From Pseudomonadota bacterium (GTDB lineage: Bacteria; Pseudomonadota; Gammaproteobacteria; Burkholderiales; Ferrovaceae), in the NCBI GenBank assembly GCA_021796835.1, contig JAKABO010000001.1, forward strand, positions 62,001 through 126,000: a stretch of DNA of 64,000 nucleotides, given 5' to 3'. Below are positions 40,434 through 50,264 of this stretch, piece by piece. How positions within the stretch are numbered: the stretch's first letter is position 1; the number at the start of each line of letters is the position of its first letter. The translations under genes were made by a program, and so were the position numbers. The notes beneath the pieces are model-generated. The model was not told the origin of the DNA. It did no database searches and saw nothing but the letters and a program-made list of their open reading frames with translations.

Positions 40434-41003
40434 CTATTTTTTGATGGCTTCGACGGAAACCGTGATGGTGACATCGTCACCTACATAGGGAACGTATTTG
40501 CTCATGCCAAAGTCGGAACGTTTGACATGGGTTTCTGCATCGCCGCCACAGGCATCCTTGTGCAGGAGGGGGTGAAGCATGCACTTGAACGAAGTGATCT
40601 TGAGTGCCACTGGGTGACTGATGCCCTTCAAGGTCAGAATTCCATCGATTTCAGTGGGCGTATCCCCGGTGAATTTGACGGAATCTCCCTTGAAAGTGGC
40701 GGTGGGGAATTTCTCGGTATCCAGGAAATCGGCTTCCTGAATATGCTCGTTGAAATGATCGGAACCGGTACTCACAGAACGGGTATCGATCGTGATGTCG
40801 GCCGCACCTTTCCTGGCTACCGTATCCAGCATGATCGTTCCGGATACCTTGTCAAAGCGGCTCAACTGGGTGCTGAATCCGAGGTGGTTATAGGAGAAAC
40901 GGGCAAAGGTGTGATGGGGGTCGGTGACATAGGTATCCATGGCCGCTTGAACGGATGCGGAAAGGGGGGCGAGCAGGGCGAGAATGAGTCGTGCTTTTTT
41001 CAT
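40434..41003 (-). CDS. YceI family periplasmic protein
   Basis: MKKARLILALLAPLSASVQA signal peptide; AMDTYVTDPHHTFARFSYNHLGFSTQLSRFDKVSGTI. Confidence 0.93.
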   Translation of the reverse strand: MKKARLILALLAPLSASVQAAMDTYVTDPHHTFARFSYNHLGFSTQLSRFDKVSGTIMLDTVARKGAADITIDTRSVSTGSDHFNEHIQEADFLDTEKFPTATFKGDSVKFTGDTPTEIDGILTLKGISHPVALKITSFKCMLHPLLHKDACGGDAETHVKRSDFGMSKYVPYVGDDVTITVSVEAIKK

Positions 41004-41151
41004 GAATTGTCTCCTGAGGGTAGATAGTACGAATGCGTACAATATAAAGGTTTGCGACCATCGATGCAAGTATTTTGTGGTGGAAAGTCCAGGTGGATTC
41101 TGCGACAGGATGGCATAAAAGCTTTCCCTTTCAAAGAGCGGGAAGGGTACA

Positions 41152-41165
41152 ATGACATAAGTCAA
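41152..41165. promoter_or_regulatory. FNR/CRP-type dyad upstream of fnr
   Basis: aTGACataaGTCAa. Confidence 0.4.
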
Positions 41166-41216
41166 AATCCTGGGGTGGGTTTTCAATAATTTTTTGGATC
41201 AGGTGCTATTTCCCTT

Positions 41217-41933
41217 ATGAATCTTCATGACTTGAAATCTGTATGCGGTCATTGCACCATCCGGGAGTTGTGTCTTCCCGCCGGGTTGAGCGATGAGGAG
41301 GTTCATCTGCTCGACCAGCATATGAATCATCGTCAGGCCGTGCCCAAGGGTGAATACCTTTACCGCGTCGGTGATCCCTTCCGTTCGCTCTTTGCCGTCA
41401 GTTCCGGTTTTTTCAAGACGGTATTGCTTCATGAGGATGGTCGGGGGCAGATCACCGGATTTCAGATGATGGGGGAGTTGCTGGGCTTGGAAGCCATTCA
41501 CAGCGACCATCATGTCTGTGACGCCATCGCGCTGGAAGACAGTGCCGTGTGCGCCATTCCTTTTGATCAGTTCGAACAGTTGGGACAGGTCATGGCCAAC
41601 CTCCGGCACCGGTTCAACAAGGATTTGTCCCGGGAAATCGTCCGCGAACACCATGTCATGATGTTGCTGGGGAGCATGCGTTCAGAGGAGCGTCTGGCCA
41701 ATTTTCTCATCGATCTGGCGGATCGCCATGCCGAGCGTCACCAGTCCTCCGTGGAAATGACCCTGCGCATGACGCGGGAGGACATTGGCAGTTACCTGGG
41801 GCTTAAACTGGAAACGGTCAGCCGTCTTCTTTCGCGCTTTCATGATGAAGGGGTGCTGGAAGTACGGGGACGACGGGTGAGGATTCTTGATCGGGATGCC
41901 CTGGCATTGCGTAGGACTGAAACCCATAATTAG
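41217..41933 (+). CDS. fnr: FNR-type transcriptional regulator
   Basis: VCGHCTIRELCLPAGLS Fe-S cysteines, cNMP-binding domain, DIGSYLGLKLETVSRLLSRF HTH. Confidence 0.94.
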   Translation: MNLHDLKSVCGHCTIRELCLPAGLSDEEVHLLDQHMNHRQAVPKGEYLYRVGDPFRSLFAVSSGFFKTVLLHEDGRGQITGFQMMGELLGLEAIHSDHHVCDAIALEDSAVCAIPFDQFEQLGQVMANLRHRFNKDLSREIVREHHVMMLLGSMRSEERLANFLIDLADRHAERHQSSVEMTLRMTREDIGSYLGLKLETVSRLLSRFHDEGVLEVRGRRVRILDRDALALRRTETHN

Positions 41934-42055
41934 TGGGTTGGTGGATGTTCCTGGTCCGTGTTTCATTTCTTTTCATTGGTTGGCGGTTTGTTGTGTAAAT
42001 GCGACAATCTTTCTCGAGATTGCGACGATCCTGTAACCAACTGTTTCATTCAAGA

Positions 42056-42069
42056 TTGATTTGCATCAG
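42056..42069. promoter_or_regulatory. FNR box upstream of ompW
   Basis: TTGATttgcATCAG versus TTGAT-N4-ATCAA. Confidence 0.65.
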
Positions 42070-42166
42070 AATGCGTCCTTGTGTCCTGCGCTACCATGCG
42101 TCTGCAGGGCTTTAGGAACTGCATAAAAAATTATGCCTGTCATACAACGTACTTAGGAGGGGAGTA

Positions 42167-42811
42167 ATGAAATTTTCGACCAAAAAAACTCTGGTAGCGA
42201 CCATCGCCTTGACCGCTTTGACCGGTCCATTCGTTGCGTCCAGCGCCTTTGCAGATGATGGTGAGCCAAGTCCCTGGCTCGTCCGGGTTCGGATGCTTCA
42301 GGTGGATACGCAACAGGGCAATGATGCAGGCGGCGGTATTGGTGCCGATTCGATCAAGGTGGCTAATCGCACCCAGCCGGAAGTTGATGTCTCCTACTTC
42401 ATTACCCATAACATTTCTGCGGAGTTGGTGGCCTCCTATCCGCTGAGCCATCAGGTGCAATTGAATGGGAATTATATTGGTGGATTGCAGGAATTGCCGC
42501 CAATTTTGAATCTGCAATACCACTTCGATGGAATGGGCAAATTTGTTCCTTATGTGGGGGCGGGTGTGATGTACCTGCGGACCATGAACGTCTCGCTGCT
42601 GGGTGGTGCGGTTGGTCTGCAACAGAATAACTGGGGTGAGGATGTTCAGTTGGGCGCGGACTACAAACTGGATAACCACTGGTTGTTGAACGCGGATATC
42701 AAGAAAACCTGGGTTAGCGTGGGATTGGATTCCGCTGCTACCGGTGGCACGATTCTGCAACTCCATCCGGATCCCTACATTTTTGGTGTTGGGGTGGGCT
42801 ACCGTTTCTAA
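42167..42811 (+). CDS. ompW: OmpW family outer membrane protein
   Basis: Signal peptide; PWLVRVRMLQV..., DVSYFITHNISAELVASYPLSHQV, terminal GVGVGYRF. Confidence 0.93.
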   Translation: MKFSTKKTLVATIALTALTGPFVASSAFADDGEPSPWLVRVRMLQVDTQQGNDAGGGIGADSIKVANRTQPEVDVSYFITHNISAELVASYPLSHQVQLNGNYIGGLQELPPILNLQYHFDGMGKFVPYVGAGVMYLRTMNVSLLGGAVGLQQNNWGEDVQLGADYKLDNHWLLNADIKKTWVSVGLDSAATGGTILQLHPDPYIFGVGVGYRF

Positions 42812-42973
42812 CTTGGTCGTCTAGCCGGCTTTCCCCCTCCGCCGGCGAACCTTCGCCACCGCGGGGTTGTTTTGCGGTGGCGCTTTCCTTGTCTGGCGGG
42901 GAATTACGGCTCGGTCAACCCGAGCCGTTTGCGTTTCTGCGGTTCCAGGAGCGACGCGGTAACGTGTCAAAAG

Positions 42974-42987
42974 TTGATTTCCGTCAA
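42974..42987. promoter_or_regulatory. FNR box upstream of hemN
   Basis: TTGATttccGTCAA, about 35 bp upstream of the hemN ATG. Confidence 0.65.
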
Positions 42988-43021
42988 TATATGGGAGATG
43001 AGCTGAGGGGATAATCACCCC

Positions 43022-44425
43022 ATGGATCGCATTAAACCCAATTCCGAGACTTTCGTCACCCCCGAACTGGTCGAGCGTTTCGACATTCCCGGGCCGCGCT
43101 ACACCTCTTATCCGACGGCGGATCGTTTTCTGCCCGATGAGTGGGGGGCACATCTTGCCCATGCTTTGGGGAGTCGGGCAGGGACATCGAGTCATGCGCC
43201 GCTCTCCCTGTATGTTCATTTGCCTTTTTGCGCCTCGGTTTGCTACTACTGTGCCTGTAACAAGGTGATTACCAAGGACCATGGGAAGGTTTCGGAATAT
43301 CTTCGTTATCTCGAGCAGGAAATGGATCTGGTAGTGCCTCTGGTCGGTGCAGGTCATCGCCAGGTTGCCCAGTTACATCTGGGGGGGGGGTCTCCCACCT
43401 TCCTGGACGATGATGAACTGACCCAATTGATGAGCCTGCTGGCTCAGCGCTTTGAACTGCTTCCCGACATGGAACGTTCCATCGAGATCGATCCGCGTAC
43501 GGTTACGCCGAAAAGACTGGCGCATTTGCGTACCCTGGGTTTCAATCGGGTGAGTTTTGGTGTACAGGATTTCGATCCTCGTGTCCAGAAAGCCGTCCAC
43601 CGGGTTCAGCCCTTCGAGCAGGTCCAGGCACTGGTGGAGGAAGTACGGCGTTTGAGATTCGATTCCATCAATCTGGATCTCATTTATGGGTTGCCCCATC
43701 AGACTCTGGATTCTTTTCAGAAGACCGTGGATCAGGTGCTGACCATCCAGCCCGATCGCATAGCCCTCTACGCCTACGCCCATTTGCCTGTCCGTTTCAA
43801 ACCACAGCGGCGTATCGATGCGGAGACTTTGCCGGCGGTAACCACCAAAGTGCAGATGATGGATCAGGCGATACACGCCTTTATGGCCCATGGTTATGAC
43901 TATATCGGGATGGACCATTTTGCCTTGCCTGAAGACCAACTGGCCAAGGTGAAGCGGGATGGACGCCTGCAACGGAATTTTCAGGGGTATCACACCCACG
44001 CCGGGGCGGATTTGTTGGGGTTCGGGGTATCTGCGATCAGCCAGGTGGGACAGGCCTACAGTCAGTCCGTCAAAACCCTGGAGGCCTATTATGCGGCCCT
44101 GGATGCGGGGAAATTTCCTGTGGAGCGGGGCTTGACGCTGGAATCCGATGATCTTCTGCGGCGTGAGGTCATCATGTCCCTGATGTGTCAGGGGCGTATT
44201 GCCTTTGAGCCCATCGAGCAAAATTACGGAATCGACTTTGCAACCTATTTCCAGGATGCACTGGAGCGGTTACAGGAATTTGAACAAGAGGGCCTTTTGA
44301 CCCGCACGTTGGCGGGTCTGGAGGTCAGTAAAGCCGGGTGGTTCTTTGTGCGTCCCATGGCCATGAGTTTTGACAAATATCTCTGGCTTCATCAGGATCA
44401 TCAACGGTTCTCGAAAGTGTTGTAG
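43022..44425 (+). CDS. hemN: Oxygen-independent coproporphyrinogen III oxidase
   Basis: GPRYTSYPTADRF, LYVHLPFCASVCYYCACNKVI radical-SAM motif. Confidence 0.97.
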   Translation: MDRIKPNSETFVTPELVERFDIPGPRYTSYPTADRFLPDEWGAHLAHALGSRAGTSSHAPLSLYVHLPFCASVCYYCACNKVITKDHGKVSEYLRYLEQEMDLVVPLVGAGHRQVAQLHLGGGSPTFLDDDELTQLMSLLAQRFELLPDMERSIEIDPRTVTPKRLAHLRTLGFNRVSFGVQDFDPRVQKAVHRVQPFEQVQALVEEVRRLRFDSINLDLIYGLPHQTLDSFQKTVDQVLTIQPDRIALYAYAHLPVRFKPQRRIDAETLPAVTTKVQMMDQAIHAFMAHGYDYIGMDHFALPEDQLAKVKRDGRLQRNFQGYHTHAGADLLGFGVSAISQVGQAYSQSVKTLEAYYAALDAGKFPVERGLTLESDDLLRREVIMSLMCQGRIAFEPIEQNYGIDFATYFQDALERLQEFEQEGLLTRTLAGLEVSKAGWFFVRPMAMSFDKYLWLHQDHQRFSKVL

Positions 44426-44447
44426 CAGTCTCCTAAAGTGGTCCTTC

Positions 44448-44482
44448 GCCGCCCCCAGTTCGCTGTGGGCGGCTTTTTCTTT
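44448..44482 (+). terminator. Rho-independent terminator after hemN
   Basis: gccgcccccagttcgctgtgggcggctttttcttt. Confidence 0.85.
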
Positions 44483-44589
44483 GGGTATTACAATGCGGAG
44501 GAATATTTCTGGGCAATGATTTTGAATATGGTTATTGATTCACGGAATCTTCATCAGCGCTACTCGGGGTTGTAACAATTTGTAACCAC

Positions 44590-44630
44590 AATACCCCCCT
44601 AAGGAAAAGTTTTTAAAGGGGGGAAGTATT
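44590..44630 (+). promoter_or_regulatory. Hairpin sequestering the Shine-Dalgarno of the TonB receptor gene
   Basis: AATA-CCCCCCT ... AGGGGGG-AAG-TATT immediately before GTG at 44631. Confidence 0.55.
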
Positions 44631-46883
44631 GTGACAAAACCAAAATTTAAACAACATGCCGTTCACCAAGCGGTGATCTCTGTATTAACTCTGCTGGGGA
44701 CCTTGCCTGCCTTGGCCGATTCTCAGGCCATGGACCTTGGGACAGTGTCTGCCACGGGCGGCGGAGGAGACAGCTCCACCCCGTCGGTGACGGGCAAAGG
44801 CACAGCAACTTATGAGGCTCCAGGCAGCATGTCTATCAATGCCACGGAACCAGTCTTCAATATCAATCAGCATTATATTGAAGAGAATGCGGCTCCGGGG
44901 GCAAACTACAGCGATATCATTTCCATTTTGCCCAGTGTGACCAGTGTGGATCCCAATGGTCCGGGGGGGATGGAGAATCAGGCCTTGACCCTGCGTGGTT
45001 TCCAGGATGGCCAATACAATGTCACCTTCGATGGCATTCCCTGGGGCGATTCCAACGATTTTACCCACCACACCACTTCCTATTTCATGGAGCAGGATTT
45101 GGCGGGGGTCAAGGTTGATCTGGGACCGGGAGATGCCAGCAATATTGGATATTCGACTTTCGGGGGGACCATAGCCCTCAGTTCAAAACTTCCCCAAAAC
45201 CAGACCGGAACCAGTATATTTGGAAGTTTTGGCAGTTGGAATACGCGTCTTCTCGGGGCCCAGTTCGATACCGGCAACCTGCAGAACTATGGGGATACCA
45301 AGGCCTTTATCAGTTACAAGGACTTTTCTACCGATGGATATTTGACCAACAGCGCTCAGCAACGCAAAAACCTTTTCATGAAGTTTGAAAAAGTCGTGGG
45401 TGATGATACCCTGCTGACTTTTGTGGCCATGGGAAACAAGATTCAGCAGAATGTACCTTATGGGGCAACCTTGCAGCAAATGGCACAATATGGCCGAAAT
45501 TATGGCCTCTCATCCAATCCCAACAGCCAGGCCTTCTACGGCTACAACTTCGACAACATCACTTCAGACTTCGAGTACATTGGCATTAAAACCCGATTCG
45601 GCGATGTGGATGTGGATAACAAACTCTATACCTACGCCTATTATCACAATGGTTACAATGGATTACAGCCGGGCTTTGGCACCTATCCGGGGACGGGGAA
45701 TGGGGCGGGCCTCCCTGCCACAGGAACAGTGGTGGGCGGAACGGCTTATCCCAATGATATTCCAGGTCAGGCGATGACCATGAATTATCGTTCGGTGGGC
45801 GATTTGTTGAGAATGTCGGAAATCTTGGGTCAGGGTCAATTGGACTACGGCACATGGATCGATTATCAGAACAATAACCGCTCTCAGTACGAAAGTGACT
45901 GGACCTTGAACGGAGCCTACAATTCAGGTAACCAGATTTATGCAACTACGGGTAATCTGGCCTACACCGACCGGTTGATGATGGACACCTTGACCACCAT
46001 TCAGCCCTATGTGCAGTATGAATGGAGACCCACCGAGAAATGGACGATTACGCCTGGCCTCAAGTACTCCTATTTCGAACGTTCATTTAATTCCCCAGTC
46101 ATGCAAGGGACGGGACAACCTTACAATGGGGCTCAAAGTTGGGTCAAACCGCTGCCTGCCTTGACCACCAATTACAAGGTGAGCAGCAACTGGTCTTTCT
46201 ATGGCGAGTATGCCGCAGGGTTTATGGCCCCCAATATGAATAATTTCTTTAAGAGCAATGCCCAGACGGGCACTTTACAACCCCAATCCACCCAGAATTT
46301 CCAGATTGGGACCGTTTTTACCACCCGGACCCTGAATCTTTCTGCTGATCTCTACCGTATCAATTTCACTGACAAGATCAGTCCAGTGGCATGCGGAATC
46401 AATACCTGTTTCACCAATATCGGCGGTGTGCGCTATGACGGGGGTGAGATGCAGGGAACCTGGATGTTTGCCAGGGGATTCAGTTTGTACGGTAACTTGG
46501 GGATAAATAATTATTCCACCAGCGATGGCTCCATCCTTCCCTATACACCGCGAACCACTGCGGCGCTGGGGGGGATCTACGACCAAGGGAATTGGTACGG
46601 CTCTCTTATCACCAAGGAAGTGGGCGCACGCAATAGTGGGGCGATGGCGGCCACAAACATCCCTTTTGGCTCTTACACCATGACCGACTTTAATATGAGT
46701 TATAAAATAGATACGGGTTGGTCTTGGGCAAGGCAGGCAAAACTTGGATTTCAAATCAACAACTTATTTAATAGAAATGACATCTACGCCTCGACATCCG
46801 GATTTACAGACCAAAATGGAAACCCCCTGCTTTTTGCTTTGCCAGAGCGTTCCTATGTGGTCAATTTTTCTGTGATGTTCTAA
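44631..46883 (+). CDS. TonB-dependent outer membrane receptor
   Basis: Signal peptide, plug (GGMENQALTLRGFQDGQYNVTFDGIPWGD), terminal beta-strand YVVNFSVMF; GTG start. Confidence 0.94.
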   Translation: MTKPKFKQHAVHQAVISVLTLLGTLPALADSQAMDLGTVSATGGGGDSSTPSVTGKGTATYEAPGSMSINATEPVFNINQHYIEENAAPGANYSDIISILPSVTSVDPNGPGGMENQALTLRGFQDGQYNVTFDGIPWGDSNDFTHHTTSYFMEQDLAGVKVDLGPGDASNIGYSTFGGTIALSSKLPQNQTGTSIFGSFGSWNTRLLGAQFDTGNLQNYGDTKAFISYKDFSTDGYLTNSAQQRKNLFMKFEKVVGDDTLLTFVAMGNKIQQNVPYGATLQQMAQYGRNYGLSSNPNSQAFYGYNFDNITSDFEYIGIKTRFGDVDVDNKLYTYAYYHNGYNGLQPGFGTYPGTGNGAGLPATGTVVGGTAYPNDIPGQAMTMNYRSVGDLLRMSEILGQGQLDYGTWIDYQNNNRSQYESDWTLNGAYNSGNQIYATTGNLAYTDRLMMDTLTTIQPYVQYEWRPTEKWTITPGLKYSYFERSFNSPVMQGTGQPYNGAQSWVKPLPALTTNYKVSSNWSFYGEYAAGFMAPNMNNFFKSNAQTGTLQPQSTQNFQIGTVFTTRTLNLSADLYRINFTDKISPVACGINTCFTNIGGVRYDGGEMQGTWMFARGFSLYGNLGINNYSTSDGSILPYTPRTTAALGGIYDQGNWYGSLITKEVGARNSGAMAATNIPFGSYTMTDFNMSYKIDTGWSWARQAKLGFQINNLFNRNDIYASTSGFTDQNGNPLLFALPERSYVVNFSVMF

Positions 46884-46921
46884 CTCTCCAGTGTTGTGAC
46901 TGTTTCCTGAAGCGGTCTTTT

Positions 46922-46957
46922 GCCGCCCCCATTCGCTGTGGGCGGCTTTTTCTTTTT
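46922..46957 (+). terminator. Rho-independent terminator after the TonB receptor
   Basis: gccgcccccattcgctgtgggcggctttttcttttt, near-identical to 44448-44482. Confidence 0.85.
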
Positions 46958-47069
46958 GGATGATTTTTTCATCACCATGACGTTTGAATGAAGTTGCAAC
47001 GCACGCAGTGGAACGGAATCGCAGGGGCTTCCAGAGATTTTCTGAATAACGTAGGCCAAAGACTGCTAA

Positions 47070-47441
<372 letters not shown>

Positions 47442-47477
47442 TCTCGCTCTTTTCCAAAGGTCAGGGATAGTCGATTC

Positions 47478-48632
47478 TTATACGGCGACCGGGCAGGAAG
47501 AAGTTGTGGCCAATGCGTTTTTAAGGCGCAGGGCGCGTTCCAGCGCTTCATTGGCGCTGGGACCCAGCACCGTGATATGTCCCATCTTTCGTCCCGGACG
47601 AGGCTTTTCCTTTCCGTAGAGATGTAACTTGGCTTCCGGTTCTTGAAAAACCAGGGGCCAGGGGGGCGTCCCTTCCTGCCATAAATCCCCCAGCAGGTTG
47701 ATCATGGCTGCTGGTTTCAACTGTTCCGTACTGCCCAGAGGGAGGTCACAAAGCACCCGAACCTGTTGCTCGAATTGACTGGTGATACAGGCATCGAGGG
47801 TGTAATGCCCGCTGTTGTGAGGGCGTGGCGCAATTTCATTGACCAGAATCTGATCGATACCCGTCACAAAAAATTCTACTGCCATGACCCCCACGTACTC
47901 CAGTCGTTCTGCAATTTCACTGGCCATTTTTCGTGCCCGGGTGGCCAGTTCGTCGCGAATGCGGGCAGGGGCGATGGTGATGTCCAGAATGCCTTGATGG
48001 TGACGATTTTCAGCCACGGGCCAGTGAACGATCTCGCCACGGGCGGTTCGCGCCAGAATGACCGATATTTCCAGGCGAAGCGGGACGATTTCTTCCAGAA
48101 TACAGGGCAGGAGACCAGCCTGCTGGCTCAGAATCTCTTGAACTTCTTCGGGTGATTCCACGCGGACCTGTCCTTTTCCATCGTATCCAAACCGTGCAGT
48201 CTTGATCAGTGCGGGAAATTTGATCTGTGCCAGTGCATTGGCGCAGGATTCCCGGTTAGGGATAAGCGCAAAGGCGCCTACGGGAAAGCCCTCGTCGCGC
48301 AGGAAAGTCTTTTCCCGAATACGATCCTGGGCGATCGATACGGCGCGTGCGCCAGGGCGGACAATCACCTGACTGGCCAGGGCGGACAGTGTTTCGGCCG
48401 GTACGTTTTCGAATTCGGTGGTGACGGCCCGGCAGGAATCCGCCAGTTGTTTCAGAGCCGCGGCATCATCGAAGGACGCACATAGGTGGCGGGTGGCAAA
48501 ATGCGCCGCTGGAGCATCAGGGTCAGGGTCCAATACCCAAACATCAAATCCCATGGTGCGGGCAGCCGAGGTGAACATTCTCCCCAATTGCCCTCCGCCC
48601 AACAAACCCAGGGTCCGATCGCGTCTGCTCAT
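47478..48632 (-). CDS. purK: 5-(carboxyamino)imidazole ribonucleotide synthase
   Basis: TLGLLGGGQLGRMFTSAARTMGFDVWVLDPDPDAPA; ATP-grasp; next to purE. Confidence 0.96.
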   Translation of the reverse strand: MSRRDRTLGLLGGGQLGRMFTSAARTMGFDVWVLDPDPDAPAAHFATRHLCASFDDAAALKQLADSCRAVTTEFENVPAETLSALASQVIVRPGARAVSIAQDRIREKTFLRDEGFPVGAFALIPNRESCANALAQIKFPALIKTARFGYDGKGQVRVESPEEVQEILSQQAGLLPCILEEIVPLRLEISVILARTARGEIVHWPVAENRHHQGILDITIAPARIRDELATRARKMASEIAERLEYVGVMAVEFFVTGIDQILVNEIAPRPHNSGHYTLDACITSQFEQQVRVLCDLPLGSTEQLKPAAMINLLGDLWQEGTPPWPLVFQEPEAKLHLYGKEKPRPGRKMGHITVLGPSANEALERALRLKNALATTSSCPVAV

Positions 48633-49126
48633 GGGGTGGGCGGAAGATGCATGGCGGTGACCTGTGCGACCAACTCGGCGCGATAGGCGTTCAAACGTTC
48701 GGCCAGGTGCGGGTGTTGTGCCGCCAACAAACTGACCGCAAAAAGGGCGGCATTGGCAGCACCGGCGGCGCCTACGGCAAAGGTGGCCACCGGAATGCCT
48801 TTGGGCATCTGAACGATGGACAGGAGCGAATCTTGTCCCTGAAAGTAGGCGGTGGGAACGGGAACGCCCAAGACGGGTAAAGTGGTCTTGGAGGCCAGCA
48901 TGCCGGGTAGATGGGCTGCCCCGCCGGCTCCTGCGATCAGGCAGTTCAGGCCACGGTCACGTGCTTCCTCTGCATAACGAAACATGCGGTCGGGCGTGCG
49001 GTGGGCGGAAATCACCTGTGCTTCGAAGGGGACTTCGAAACGAGTCAACATCAGGGCGGCCTGTTCCATCACCGTCCAGTCCGACTGGCTTCCCATGACC
49101 AGTCCTACCCAGGGCGTTGCCGGCAT
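48629..49126 (-). CDS. purE: 5-(carboxyamino)imidazole ribonucleotide mutase
   Basis: VGLVMGSQSDWTVMEQAA, VISAHRTPDRMFRYAEEA, IAGAGGAAHLPGMLAS. Confidence 0.97.
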   Translation of the reverse strand: MPATPWVGLVMGSQSDWTVMEQAALMLTRFEVPFEAQVISAHRTPDRMFRYAEEARDRGLNCLIAGAGGAAHLPGMLASKTTLPVLGVPVPTAYFQGQDSLLSIVQMPKGIPVATFAVGAAGAANAALFAVSLLAAQHPHLAERLNAYRAELVAQVTAMHLPPTP

Positions 49127-49131
49127 CAGCG

Positions 49132-50175
49132 TCAGTCCACCAATTCGCGTGCTTCTGCGACCTGGCTGCGGTAGGCATCATAGATGCGGCGCAGGGCGTC
49201 CATCATGCCGACTTCAGGCGACCAGTTCAACTCCTCGCAGGTATTGGTGATCTTGGGGACGCGATTCTGGACATCCTGATACCCTTTGCCGTAATAGGTG
49301 TCAGCGGTGGTTTCCACCAGTTTGACCTGTTGTGCGGTGGTGCGGTATTCAGGGTATTCCATCGCCAGATCCAGCATCATTTGCGCCAGTTCCCTGACTG
49401 AGTAGTTGTTGCCTGGGTTGCCCACGTTGTAGATTTTTCCCGTTGCCACACCCTGAGGATTTTCGATGATTTTCATGAGCGCGGAGACGCCATCGTCGAT
49501 GTAGGTGAAGGCCCGTTTCTGGGTTCCGCCGTCCACCAGTTTGATGTTTTCTCCCCGCACGATATGCCCGAAGAACTGGGTGATGACGCGTGAACTGCCT
49601 TCCTTGGGCGTGTGGATACTGTCCAGTCCGGAACCGATCCAGTTGAAGGGGCGGAACAGGGTAAAGTCCAGCCCTTCCTGCATGCCATAGCCCCAGATCA
49701 CCCGATCCATCAGTTGCTTGCTACAGGAGTAGATCCAGCGCTGTTTTTCAATGGGGCCCAGGATCAGTTCCGATCGATCCGGATCGAACTCGCTGTCCCG
49801 ACACATGCCATAGACTTCCGAAGTCGAGGGGAAGAGGATTCGTTTGCCGTACTTGACACAACTGCGCACGATGGGGAGGTTGGCTTCGAAATCCAGTTCA
49901 AAAACCCGCAGGGGCTGCTGGACGTAGGTGGCCGGGGTGGCAATGGCCACCAGCGGCAGGACCACATCACACTTCTTGACGTGGTACTCGATCCACTCCT
50001 TGTTGATGGTGATATCCCCTTCGAAGAAGTGAAAGCGCGGGTGATCCAATAGATCCTTGACGCGTTCGCTGTGCATATCCATGCCATACACCGACCAGTC
50101 GGTCGTGGACAGGATGCGCTGGCTGAGGTGGTGACCGATGAAGCCATTGACGCCAAGGATGAGGATTTTTTTCAT
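49132..50175 (-). CDS. UDP-glucuronate decarboxylase (ArnA C-terminal-domain homologue)
   Basis: MKKILILGVNGFIGHHLSQRIL, STSEVYG, RWIYSCSKQLMDRVIWGYG, FRPFNWIGSGLDSI. Confidence 0.93.
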   Translation of the reverse strand: MKKILILGVNGFIGHHLSQRILSTTDWSVYGMDMHSERVKDLLDHPRFHFFEGDITINKEWIEYHVKKCDVVLPLVAIATPATYVQQPLRVFELDFEANLPIVRSCVKYGKRILFPSTSEVYGMCRDSEFDPDRSELILGPIEKQRWIYSCSKQLMDRVIWGYGMQEGLDFTLFRPFNWIGSGLDSIHTPKEGSSRVITQFFGHIVRGENIKLVDGGTQKRAFTYIDDGVSALMKIIENPQGVATGKIYNVGNPGNNYSVRELAQMMLDLAMEYPEYRTTAQQVKLVETTADTYYGKGYQDVQNRVPKITNTCEELNWSPEVGMMDALRRIYDAYRSQVAEARELVD

Positions 50176-50264
50176 GGAGGTTCCGTTGTTCAAAGATAAA
50201 AATGGCACATTATCCCGCTATTATACGGGAAGCCTTCATTCCGATAAACGGGGGGAAAGGCATT

